Program-made: the position numbers and the translations under genes
Origin: CAYVNU01 sp964453265
GTDB lineage: Bacteria; Patescibacteriota; Doudnabacteria; UBA920
NCBI GenBank assembly: GCA_964453265.1
Contig: CAYVNU010000003.1
Location: forward strand, 7,515-71,514
Reading direction: 5' to 3'
Length of the DNA stretch: 64,000 bases
In this document: positions 42,901 to 50,337 of the stretch, in pieces
How the letters are laid out: every line of letters starts with the position of its first letter
How positions within the stretch are numbered: position 1 is the first letter of the stretch
The notes under the pieces: model-generated
What the model was told of the DNA's origin: nothing
The model's input: the letters and a program-made list of their open reading frames with translations, nothing else
Database searches by the model: none

Positions 42901-43980
42901 TTACACCTCTTCGACTGCCGGACTTAATGTAACATGCTGAGCCGGCATTTCCAGCGGATGAGTCGTGGTAATAAAGGTTTGAAATTTTCCTTGTAAATAT
43001 TTAAGCAAAAAAGTCCTGCGTGTGTCGTCCAGCTCTGAAAGCACGTCATCTAAAAGTAAAATGGGCTTATCGTTTCCCCGACTAAGGAATTCAAGTTCTA
43101 AAATTTTTAAAGACAAAATTTGGCTTCTCAGCTCTCCTCTTGAAGAAAATGGAGGCAAAAGCAAACCTTCGCTTTTTAAAGTAAAATCGTCTTTGTGCGG
43201 ACCAACCAAACAAGAAGCCGAAAGAAGTTCTTTTGAGCGATAATTTTTAAGTTTTAAACTTATTTCATTTTTTATTTCTTCCACTGTTTCCCCGGGCAAC
43301 GTTTCGTAAACCACTTCAACCGGCCTATGAAAACCAGAAATTGAACTATAAATTTCGGCAATGCTTGTGTTTAAAAAGTTAACAAATTGTTTTCTTTCAA
43401 AAATAATTTGAGAGCCAATTTCTGCAAGCTGTTCGTCCCAAACATCCAAACCAGAAACCTGTGCACGACCGGCTTTTATATCTTGCAAGAGCCTGCTTTT
43501 TTGAAACAAAATTCTTTTGTATTCACCAATAACTTCTAAATAAGCGTGGCTCTTTTGTGACAACACCATGTTAAAATATTTTCTTCTTGCGTCCGGGGTT
43601 TTGCTAAACAAATCCACATCTGTTGGATCAAAAATAACTACACTTATAAAATTCTGAGCTTCTTTTCTTTTTTTCTTAACACCATCCAATAAAAAATTTG
43701 CGTAAATCTTTTCTCTTCTTTCTAAGAAGATTTGCAGAGTATGCAATTGCCCTTCTTTTTCGGTTTGAATTTTTATATCAATTTGATTTGAATCTTTTAA
43801 AAAAATAAACTCGTTGTCGTCCCTAAAAGACTTAAACAAAGAAGCAAAATAAACCGACTCCAGTAAATTTGTCTTACCCACAGCATTTGGTCCAGATATA
43901 ACTACAACATCACTTGTTACATCTAAATTTAGACTTGGATAATTTCTAAAGTTTTTTATTTGAATATTGGTAATTTTCAT
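42901..43980 (-). CDS. recF: DNA replication and repair protein RecF
   Basis: The 359-residue SMC-like ATPase has the start MKITNIQIKNFRNY, Walker A VISGPNAVGKTNLLE, the DLFSKTPDARRKYFNMVLSQ segment, a signature-like region LPPFSSRGELRSQ and Walker B ILLLDDVLSELDDTRR. It supports RecA loading at gaps and lies next to dnaN as usual. Confidence 0.96.
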   Translation of the reverse strand: MKITNIQIKNFRNYPSLNLDVTSDVVVISGPNAVGKTNLLESVYFASLFKSFRDDNEFIFLKDSNQIDIKIQTEKEGQLHTLQIFLERREKIYANFLLDGVKKKRKEAQNFISVVIFDPTDVDLFSKTPDARRKYFNMVLSQKSHAYLEVIGEYKRILFQKSRLLQDIKAGRAQVSGLDVWDEQLAEIGSQIIFERKQFVNFLNTSIAEIYSSISGFHRPVEVVYETLPGETVEEIKNEISLKLKNYRSKELLSASCLVGPHKDDFTLKSEGLLLPPFSSRGELRSQILSLKILELEFLSRGNDKPILLLDDVLSELDDTRRTFLLKYLQGKFQTFITTTHPLEMPAQHVTLSPAVEEV

Positions 43981-43984
43981 ATGA

Positions 43985-44080
43985 GCGATCCGAACTTACG
44001 AACACATCCCCGCCTGCACTTGCCTGCGGCTTCGAGCCCTGGCGGGCAGGCGAATGTTCCGAATTTGAACCATTCGGATA
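43985..44080. repeat. Palindromic repeat between recF and dnaN
   Basis: TCCGAA...TTCGGA arms enclose a GC-rich CCGCCTGCACTTGCCTGCGG/CCCTGGCGGGCAGGCGA core. No gene is visible in this 126-bp gap. Confidence 0.6.
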
Positions 44081-44106
44081 AAATGAGAATTGTTCGTGCT
44101 GATATA

Positions 44107-45207
44107 TTAATTTTTAATAGGCATGACTAAGTACAAATAACCATTGTCACTGACAGGAAAAAACACAGCAGGAGAACTATCGTTAATTAATTTAATTTCT
44201 ATTTTTTCCCCCTCCACAACCTGTAGGGCCTCCAAAATATATTTATAATTTAACATAACGGTTCCGGCTTGCCCGCTAATTTCAGACGGCACCTCAACAA
44301 CACTTTTTCCTAAATCCCCGTTTTCCGCAGTTAACACCAAACTGTTTTTTTCTGGCAAATAATTAAACTGCACACTGTTACTATTTTGACTAAAAATAGC
44401 GGCAGCCTTTAGCGCGTTAACCAAACCGGTTTTTAAAGTAACAATTGTTGTTAAAAATTCAGAAGGGATTATTTCTTTGTAGTCAGGAAACTGTCCTTCT
44501 ACAAGCCTGCTCACCAACAAAGTTTCGTTAAAAGCAAAAGCTATTTGGGTTTCTGTTACCACCACACCAACAACACCCTTGTAGCCACCGCATAACCTTG
44601 AAATTTCGGAGGCGGTTTTATGCGGAATTATAACCATCTTTTCGTCTTCGTTTTGATCTTCAAGGTTTAATTTTCTTTCTGCCAGCCTATACCTGTCGGT
44701 TGCTGCGGTTTTTAAAGTTTTTTGACCTAACACCATCAACACACCACTAATTTCTGGTTGGGTTTGGTTTGTTGATGTGGCAAAAATTACTGAATCCAAA
44801 GCTTTTTTTAAGTTTTCTGACATAATCTTGTAACCACCGCCGGTTTCTACTTGTGGTATTAAAGGAAATTCTTCTGCAGGCAAAGTTTTTATGCTGGTGT
44901 GATAGTTTTCTGTTTCAACCTCTAAAACACCTTGTTTACTCAAAAGTGAAATATTTTTATTTGGCAAACTATTAACCAAATCTATTGCTGTTTTGGCGTT
45001 TAATGTAAACTCCCCTTCTTCTTCAACCTTACATCTAATTAGTGTTGTTATTGCTATTTCTAAGTTGGTAGAAGATATTTTTAACATCCCGTTATCTGTC
45101 TTTAGTAAAAAATTATTTAATATGGGAAGTGTGTTGTTAGGAGAAATTATTTTTCCAACAATCCCTAAGCCAGATTTTAGATTTTCTTGAGTGCAAACTA
45201 TTTTCAT
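44107..45207 (-). CDS. dnaN: DNA polymerase III sliding clamp (beta subunit)
   Basis: The 366-residue protein shows three clamp domains of about 120 residues, with MKIVCTQENLKSGLGIVGKI, TLPILNNFLLKT, AATDRYRLAERKLN, and the C-terminal PVSDNGYLYLVMPIK. It confers processivity on replicative polymerases. It lies next to dnaA and recF. Confidence 0.96.
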   Translation of the reverse strand: MKIVCTQENLKSGLGIVGKIISPNNTLPILNNFLLKTDNGMLKISSTNLEIAITTLIRCKVEEEGEFTLNAKTAIDLVNSLPNKNISLLSKQGVLEVETENYHTSIKTLPAEEFPLIPQVETGGGYKIMSENLKKALDSVIFATSTNQTQPEISGVLMVLGQKTLKTAATDRYRLAERKLNLEDQNEDEKMVIIPHKTASEISRLCGGYKGVVGVVVTETQIAFAFNETLLVSRLVEGQFPDYKEIIPSEFLTTIVTLKTGLVNALKAAAIFSQNSNSVQFNYLPEKNSLVLTAENGDLGKSVVEVPSEISGQAGTVMLNYKYILEALQVVEGEKIEIKLINDSSPAVFFPVSDNGYLYLVMPIKN

Positions 45208-45380
45208 ATATAATTTAATTAATATAAAGAAGTAATAATATTAATAAGGGTTGTTGATTTGTGGATTAAGGAAAATACTTAGTAAATAACAGTAATTGTT
45301 TATTTTTTTGTTGTGCACAAGTTGGTTGGTAATAAGTTAATAAAAATAATTTCTTCAATTATTTTTATTAACTTATTTAT
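45208..45380. other. AT-rich dnaN-dnaA spacer with long inverted repeat
   Basis: A perfect 21-bp inverted repeat of A/T with one G-C pair (45331-45351/45357-45377, loop TCTTC) overlaps the dnaA stop codon. DnaA-box-like TGTGGATTA (about 45257-45265) and TTGTGCACA are nearby. It may be the dnaA terminator, part of an origin, or both. Confidence 0.5.
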
Positions 45381-46735
45381 ATAAACAGTTTATCCAGAAT
45401 TAAATCCACTTCTTGTTTAAACTCCGGTTTTTCTTGTAAAAGACCCTGCATTTTTTCTACTGCATGCATTACCGTGGTGTGGTCACGCCCGCCAAAAAAA
45501 TCACCAATGGAAGGAAAGGAGCTGTCTAGCTGTTTTCTGATAATATACATTGCAATTTGTCTGGGTTTTACAAATTCTTTTTTCCTTGATTGTTTAATTA
45601 GGTCTTCTAGCGTGATGTTATAAAATTCTGCCACAAGCTCCGCGACTTTTTTTGCTGATGTGACTCTTTTTTTAATACCAATAATGCTGGTTAATATATT
45701 TTTAGCTTCTTCTAAAAACAATCCCCTGTTTTGCATTTGTTGGTATACAGCAAGTTTGTTTAAAGCGCCTTCTAGTTCTCTTACGTTGTTTTGTATATTT
45801 TCGGCCAGATAAAAAAGTATGGGTTCGTCAATTCGGACGCCGCGTTTCTCCATTTTGTTTCTAAGTATGGCCATGCGGGTTTCTAGGTCGGGAGCCTGGA
45901 TGTCCGCGACCATTCCCCACTCAAATCGTGAGATTAATCTTTGTTCTACAGCCGCTATTTCTTTTGGTGCGCGGTCAGATGTAATAATAATTTGTTTGCC
46001 CTTATCCCTTATTTCATTAAAAGTATGAAAAAATTCTTCTTGCGTTCCTTCTTTGCCTGAAATAAACTGAATATCGTCTACCATTAAAACGTCAACTTCT
46101 CTATAACGCTTTTTAAACTCCTCGGTACGTTTTTGTTTTATTGAGTCTATGTAGTCATTGGTAAATTTTTCACTACTAACGTAAAGAATTTTGCAACGAG
46201 GGTTGCTTGCAAGCATTTTATGTCCAACAGCTTGCATTAAATGAGTCTTACCTAAACCTACTCCACCATAGATAAATAAAGGATTATATTGGGTTCCTGG
46301 GGTTTTTGCGACGGCATGGCTCGCAGCATGAGCCAACTCGTTATTTTTTCCAGTTATAAAGGTTTCAAAAGTGTATTTTGGGTTTAGTCCTGATGTTGGA
46401 ATTGTTTGATTATTTTCCAATCCTTCAAATTTTCCGGATTTTTTTTGACTTGATTGATTTTTTGCGGAGTTGTTAGAATTTTGCGCAGTACTTGACCCTA
46501 TTTGGTATTTTATTTCCTTTACTTCGGGCGCTAATGACTTTAAGGCCTTAAGAATTTCGGGTTGATATTTGCTGCTAATCCAGTTTTTATGAAACATGTC
46601 AGGTGTGTGGATTAAAATAAAATCCTGTCCCCGTTCTGCAATTCCAGTGCTTTTAAACCAGGTATTAAAATTTGCTTTGCTTAAAGATATTTCTAAATGT
46701 CCGAGTATGGCTTGCCAAAGCTGCTGATTGTTCAT
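45377..46735 (-). CDS. dnaA: Chromosomal replication initiator protein DnaA
   Basis: The 452-residue protein contains domain I (WQAILGHLEISLSKANFNTW), a Ser/Asn/Gln-rich linker, the AAA+ core (YTFETFITGKNNELAHAA, Walker A YGGVGLGKTHLMQAVGH, Walker B VDVLMVDDIQFI) and domain IV with the DNA-binding signature GGRDHTTVMHAVEKM. It opens the origin. Domain IV and the Walker motifs are intact. Confidence 0.98.
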   Translation of the reverse strand: MNNQQLWQAILGHLEISLSKANFNTWFKSTGIAERGQDFILIHTPDMFHKNWISSKYQPEILKALKSLAPEVKEIKYQIGSSTAQNSNNSAKNQSSQKKSGKFEGLENNQTIPTSGLNPKYTFETFITGKNNELAHAASHAVAKTPGTQYNPLFIYGGVGLGKTHLMQAVGHKMLASNPRCKILYVSSEKFTNDYIDSIKQKRTEEFKKRYREVDVLMVDDIQFISGKEGTQEEFFHTFNEIRDKGKQIIITSDRAPKEIAAVEQRLISRFEWGMVADIQAPDLETRMAILRNKMEKRGVRIDEPILFYLAENIQNNVRELEGALNKLAVYQQMQNRGLFLEEAKNILTSIIGIKKRVTSAKKVAELVAEFYNITLEDLIKQSRKKEFVKPRQIAMYIIRKQLDSSFPSIGDFFGGRDHTTVMHAVEKMQGLLQEKPEFKQEVDLILDKLFI

Positions 46736-47109
46736 TTGTTTTGATTGTCTTAGTTATTATTCCTAGAGAAATTTATGGTTGTGTCTATGTTGAAGATTGG
46801 AAAAGGTTGTAATCTGCCTTTTTTGTCTACGTAAGTACTATTTTAACAGGCAGTTATCAACATGTAAAACCTATAAAAAACGGCTTATATAAAGGGTAAA
46901 TAAATTCATCTGTTAATATGGTGTGGATATTTTGTGTTAAAAATTTAGGCTTCTGATAGGGTTGACTTTTGCACGACTTTTTTAGTATAATATTCTAAGA
47001 ATTAACAATCCAAAAAGACTCTCAATTAAATTACTGTTCATAAAATACTGTTTGTAAATGTGGCAGCTGTTTTAATTAAGTGTAGTCTTTAGGGCTATTT
47101 AGGGAAAAC
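46736..47109. other. Probable replication origin region and rpmH promoter
   Basis: This 374-bp, AT-rich gap separates minus-strand dnaA-dnaN-recF from plus-strand rpmH-rnpA-yidD-yidC-jag. DnaA-box-like sites with one mismatch to TTATCCACA occur at 46854-46862 (TTATCAACA) and 46922-46930 (TGTGGATAT, reverse). A promoter TTGACT-N18-TATAAT lies at 46962-46991 for rpmH. The site count is low, so the origin call rests mainly on context. Confidence 0.6.
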
Positions 47110-47244
47110 ATGAAAAGAACTTATCAACCAAAAGTTGCAAGAAGAAAAAAAAGACATGGTTTTTTAAAACGCATGTCCAGTAAAACCGGCCGTAACGTTT
47201 TGGCCAGGCGCAGGGCTAAGGGTAGGAAAAAGTTGTCGGTTTAG
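47110..47244 (+). CDS. rpmH: Large ribosomal subunit protein bL34
   Basis: A 44-residue, very basic protein starting MKRTYQPKVARRKKRHGFLK and ending ARRRAKGRKKLSV is unmistakably bL34. It is too short for a 60-residue open-frame cut-off. It heads the conserved rpmH-rnpA-yidD-yidC-jag order next to the origin. Confidence 0.97.
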   Translation: MKRTYQPKVARRKKRHGFLKRMSSKTGRNVLARRRAKGRKKLSV

Positions 47245-47265
47245 TAAGTAATATTTTTACAAATT

Positions 47266-47598
47266 ATGTTTGCAAAAAAAAACCGTCTATCCAAAACTAG
47301 GGACGTTCAGGCTGTCTTTGCGGGTGGACGAGTTTTTTTTAACCCTTATTTTAGCTTAAAAGCTAAGAAAAATGGGGTAATTCCAAGATTTACGGTTGTA
47401 GTTTCAACCAAGGTTTCAAAAAAAGCTGTTCATAGAAACAGAATTAAAAGGGTTATTCGGGAATTTTTAAAATTAAAAACTACCTTAATTTTTCCGGCTG
47501 ATTATGTGGTTATTGTAAAGCCTGCCATGACAAAACTTTCCGAAAAATTAGCAATAGACAGCTTGGAAAATTTAATGCTTAAAGCCCGTATTTTGTAA
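47266..47598 (+). CDS. rnpA: Ribonuclease P protein component
   Basis: The 110-residue basic protein has the RNR motif (KKAVHRNRIKRVIREFLK) and the N-terminal KNRLSKTRDVQAVFAGGR. It is the protein cofactor for 5' maturation of tRNAs. It lies between rpmH and yidD, the standard order. Confidence 0.95.
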   Translation: MFAKKNRLSKTRDVQAVFAGGRVFFNPYFSLKAKKNGVIPRFTVVVSTKVSKKAVHRNRIKRVIREFLKLKTTLIFPADYVVIVKPAMTKLSEKLAIDSLENLMLKARIL

Positions 47599-47601
47599 AA
47601 T

Positions 47602-47892
47602 ATGAAAATTTTAAATTTTTTTGTAAGTTTGCCCAAGTATTTTGCGGTTTCGGTGATTAGGCTTTATCAAGTTTTGCTTTCTCCTGATCACAGCTGGCTA
47701 AGGTATAAATACCCTTATGGTTTTTGTTCTTACTATCCGTCCTGTAGTGAATATTCAAAGCAGGCAATAACTGATTTTGGCTTATTTAAAGGCTTTTTAT
47801 TAAGTATTGTTAGAATTATTAAGTGTAATCCCTTGTCTCTTCCATCAGTGGATTTGGTACCAAAAAAATTAACTAAAAAAATATGTTTTTAA
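47602..47892 (+). CDS. yidD: Membrane protein insertion efficiency factor YidD
   Basis: The 96-residue protein has VIRLYQVLLSPDHSW and the Cys-rich CSYYPSCSEYSKQAI segment of the YidD family, then GLFKGFLLSIVRIIKCNPLS. It overlaps the start of yidC by 10 nt and assists membrane insertion. Confidence 0.93.
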   Translation: MKILNFFVSLPKYFAVSVIRLYQVLLSPDHSWLRYKYPYGFCSYYPSCSEYSKQAITDFGLFKGFLLSIVRIIKCNPLSLPSVDLVPKKLTKKICF

Positions 47893-48611
47893 ATTTATAT
47901 AATGAAGTAATTTATCGCCCACTTTTAAATTTACTAGTGTTTTTTTATAAAGTGATTCCAGGACATGATATTGGAATTGTTATTATTTTGTTAACCTTGT
48001 TAATTCGTTTGCTTCTGGCCCCAAGTTTTCACAAGTCGCTTAAAAGTCAAAAAGCAATGAATGACTTACAGCCAAAGCTAAATGATTTAAGAGAAAAACA
48101 TAAAGACGATAAAGAAGGTCAAGCTAAGGCCATGATGGCTTTATACAAAGAACATCAGGTAAACCCTCTTTCGTCATGCCTGCCTTTGCTTGTTCAATTG
48201 CCAATTTTAATTGCTCTCTATCAGGTATTTAGCAAAGCTTTGGCTAATCACCTAACTGGTTTGTATGGTTTCGTAAATTTTACGGGTACAATTAATCCAA
48301 AATTTTTGGGACTCATTGATTTATCTAAGCATGCCGGACAGACTACGGCCGGAATAGTTTTGGCGGTTATAGCTGGAGCTGCGCAGTTCTGGCAGTCTAA
48401 AATGATGTTGCCGCAAGCCAGTAGTCAAGATGCAACAACTAAAGCTATGCAAATGCAAACAACTTATGTTTTGCCTATTATTAGTATTGTGATTGCTTTA
48501 AAGCTCCCTGCCGGGCTTCCTTTGTATTGGATAGTTACAACACTTTTTGCAATAGGTCAACAGTATTATATTCACAGAAAGCCAGCGCAAGTTGTTACAA
48601 ATAACCAATAA
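47883..48611 (+). CDS. yidC: Membrane protein insertase YidC/Oxa1
   Basis: The 242-residue Oxa1-type protein has the conserved membrane core: VIPGHDIGIVIILLTLLIRL, a cytoplasmic helical hairpin (KAMNDLQPKLNDLREKHKDD), NPLSSCLPLLVQLPILIALY and the last helices ending PAGLPLYWIVTTLFAIGQQY. It lacks the large periplasmic domain of proteobacterial YidC, as in Gram-positive and CPR forms. Confidence 0.95.
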   Translation: MFLNLYNEVIYRPLLNLLVFFYKVIPGHDIGIVIILLTLLIRLLLAPSFHKSLKSQKAMNDLQPKLNDLREKHKDDKEGQAKAMMALYKEHQVNPLSSCLPLLVQLPILIALYQVFSKALANHLTGLYGFVNFTGTINPKFLGLIDLSKHAGQTTAGIVLAVIAGAAQFWQSKMMLPQASSQDATTKAMQMQTTYVLPIISIVIALKLPAGLPLYWIVTTLFAIGQQYYIHRKPAQVVTNNQ

Positions 48612-48649
48612 TATATTTTTGTTATCGAGAATTGTAAAATACCAACACA

Positions 48650-49120
48650 ATGACCAATTATGAAAAAATTGAACAGGTAAAAAAAGTAATATTAGAGCTT
48701 TTAAGTGAAGCTGGTTTTTCTGCGACTGTTGAATTTGAAGAAAGTATAACCAAGGGGTTAGTTTTTAACATTCTTTCCCAGGAATCCTATATGTTAATTG
48801 GGAAACAAGGTAACACACTTCATGCCTTACAAATTTTAATTCAGGCATTGGTTTTCAAAAAATTTAGTGGACAAGAGCCGATGTGGTTTAGCATAGATGT
48901 GGATGATTACAAAAGAAAACGTGAGTGGTATTTAAAAGAAACCGCTAAAACCGCGGCGGATAAATTAAAAAAAACCGGAAGGGCTCAGGGTCTTGAACCT
49001 ATGCCGGCATATGAGCGCCGTTTTATTCATTCTTTCCTACAAGAAAGTGAGTCCGATATATTTTCTGAAAGCGACGGGCAAGAGCCGTACCGCAGAATAA
49101 TTTTACGCTTAAAGAAATAA
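48650..49120 (+). CDS. Jag/KhpB RNA-binding protein (KH + R3H)
   Basis: The 156-residue protein has a KH-II domain (YMLIGKQGNTLHALQILIQA) and an R3H domain (PMPAYERRFIHSFLQE). It is the usual partner gene of yidC. The N-terminal Jag domain is absent, so it is a short form. TAAAAT (48635-48640) ends 9 nt before the ATG, hinting at a second promoter with a near-leaderless transcript. Confidence 0.92.
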   Translation: MTNYEKIEQVKKVILELLSEAGFSATVEFEESITKGLVFNILSQESYMLIGKQGNTLHALQILIQALVFKKFSGQEPMWFSIDVDDYKRKREWYLKETAKTAADKLKKTGRAQGLEPMPAYERRFIHSFLQESESDIFSESDGQEPYRRIILRLKK

Positions 49121-49151
49121 TTAAAACCCTTCCACACTGGAAGGGTTTTAA
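49121..49151. terminator. Bidirectional terminator after jag
   Basis: TTAAAACCCTTCC / GGAAGGGTTTTAA with a 5-nt loop. Confidence 0.88.
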
Positions 49152-50335
49152 AATATAGCTAAAATAATCCAGAAGACAAGCGCTAGGTCGTTTTTAAAGT
49201 AGGGGTTGTCTATTTGACCTTGCGCTAGTAGTGCTATTAAGAATAGTGCGACAGAAAGTTTAAAAATATTTTTACGGTCAATTAATCCGCGGTATATTAA
49301 AAGACTTATTAGCCCTATAAAACCTATTAGTCCTATTACTCCCGTTTCAACCCACAAATCCAAAAAAATATTGTGTGGGAAGTTGTGATCAGGTAAAGTT
49401 TGGTCGCTAATTAAACTTCTATATTCTTTTGCATACCCACCAAGACCTAAACCGAATAACGGCGATTGTTTAATTGCTTTTATTCCACTTTCCCAAAGAA
49501 CAATACGTGACAAAGCTGACTTTTCTCCTTTAAAAGGAGCGGTTATTCTACTGCTTAAACTGGCGCTGGAATAAAAAATTATAACTAAAAAAAATGCTGC
49601 CCCAGCAAGGGCAAATTTAATTTTTTTGTTGCCCGATAAAATAAAATAAACAACCCCAGCTGTTAAGATTCCTAGTAGCCCGGAACGGGAAAGTGAAAGT
49701 AATAACCCAAGTAGCCCTAAAAACCATAAGCATAAAAATAAATTTTGCAATTTCTTTCTTTCCGGACTTTGTTTGTCAGGTGACAAAAGGTCAGGTATTA
49801 AAAAACTTAAAATTGGCGTTACCCAAAGAGCGAAAAAATTAGGGTGGACAAAAAAACTTACCGCTCTTTTTTGTTCAATGTCATTGCCGGCAAAAAGTTG
49901 CGATAAGCCAAGGCCAAAAAAATATTGGATTACGGCAATAAGGCCGGCCAGGCCGAGCAGTAAATAGCAATAAGTTACGAGCCTATGCTTTGCTGAAGAA
50001 TTATTTTTAAAAATGAATCGAGCAATATAGTAAGTAATAATTGGCTGAAAAAATATTACTAAAAATTCTCCAAAATTTTTTCTACCCAGCCCGCCTATAT
50101 AAAAACTAATTATTCCACTTAAGGAGAAAATCCAAATAAATATATTTTCTTTTGAAATGGTAATTAAACTAGATAGGAAATTTTTTGTTTGATGATTTTT
50201 TATTAAATAACCAATAAATAAAATCCATACAAAAAAAAGCCAAATAATAAGAAAATTTGCTGGGATTTGGAATAATTTAAAAGTTATACTGTAAGTAGGA
50301 GCTAAAATAAAACTAAGCAGAATTAAATATTCCAT
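49148..50335 (-). CDS. O-antigen ligase/polymerase-like membrane protein
   Basis: The 395-residue protein has about ten hydrophobic segments and the Wzy_C-like motif PDHNFPHNIFLDLWVETGVI with a large loop before it (LFGLGLGGYAKEYRS). It may ligate or polymerise glycan chains outside the membrane. A repeat of the GTCCTATTA type at 49290-49340 encodes the GLIGFIGLISLLIYRGL helix. It follows the PBP gene by 2 bp. Confidence 0.82.
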   Translation of the reverse strand: MEYLILLSFILAPTYSITFKLFQIPANFLIIWLFFVWILFIGYLIKNHQTKNFLSSLITISKENIFIWIFSLSGIISFYIGGLGRKNFGEFLVIFFQPIITYYIARFIFKNNSSAKHRLVTYCYLLLGLAGLIAVIQYFFGLGLSQLFAGNDIEQKRAVSFFVHPNFFALWVTPILSFLIPDLLSPDKQSPERKKLQNLFLCLWFLGLLGLLLSLSRSGLLGILTAGVVYFILSGNKKIKFALAGAAFFLVIIFYSSASLSSRITAPFKGEKSALSRIVLWESGIKAIKQSPLFGLGLGGYAKEYRSLISDQTLPDHNFPHNIFLDLWVETGVIGLIGFIGLISLLIYRGLIDRKNIFKLSVALFLIALLAQGQIDNPYFKNDLALVFWIILAIF

Positions 50336-50337
50336 AA

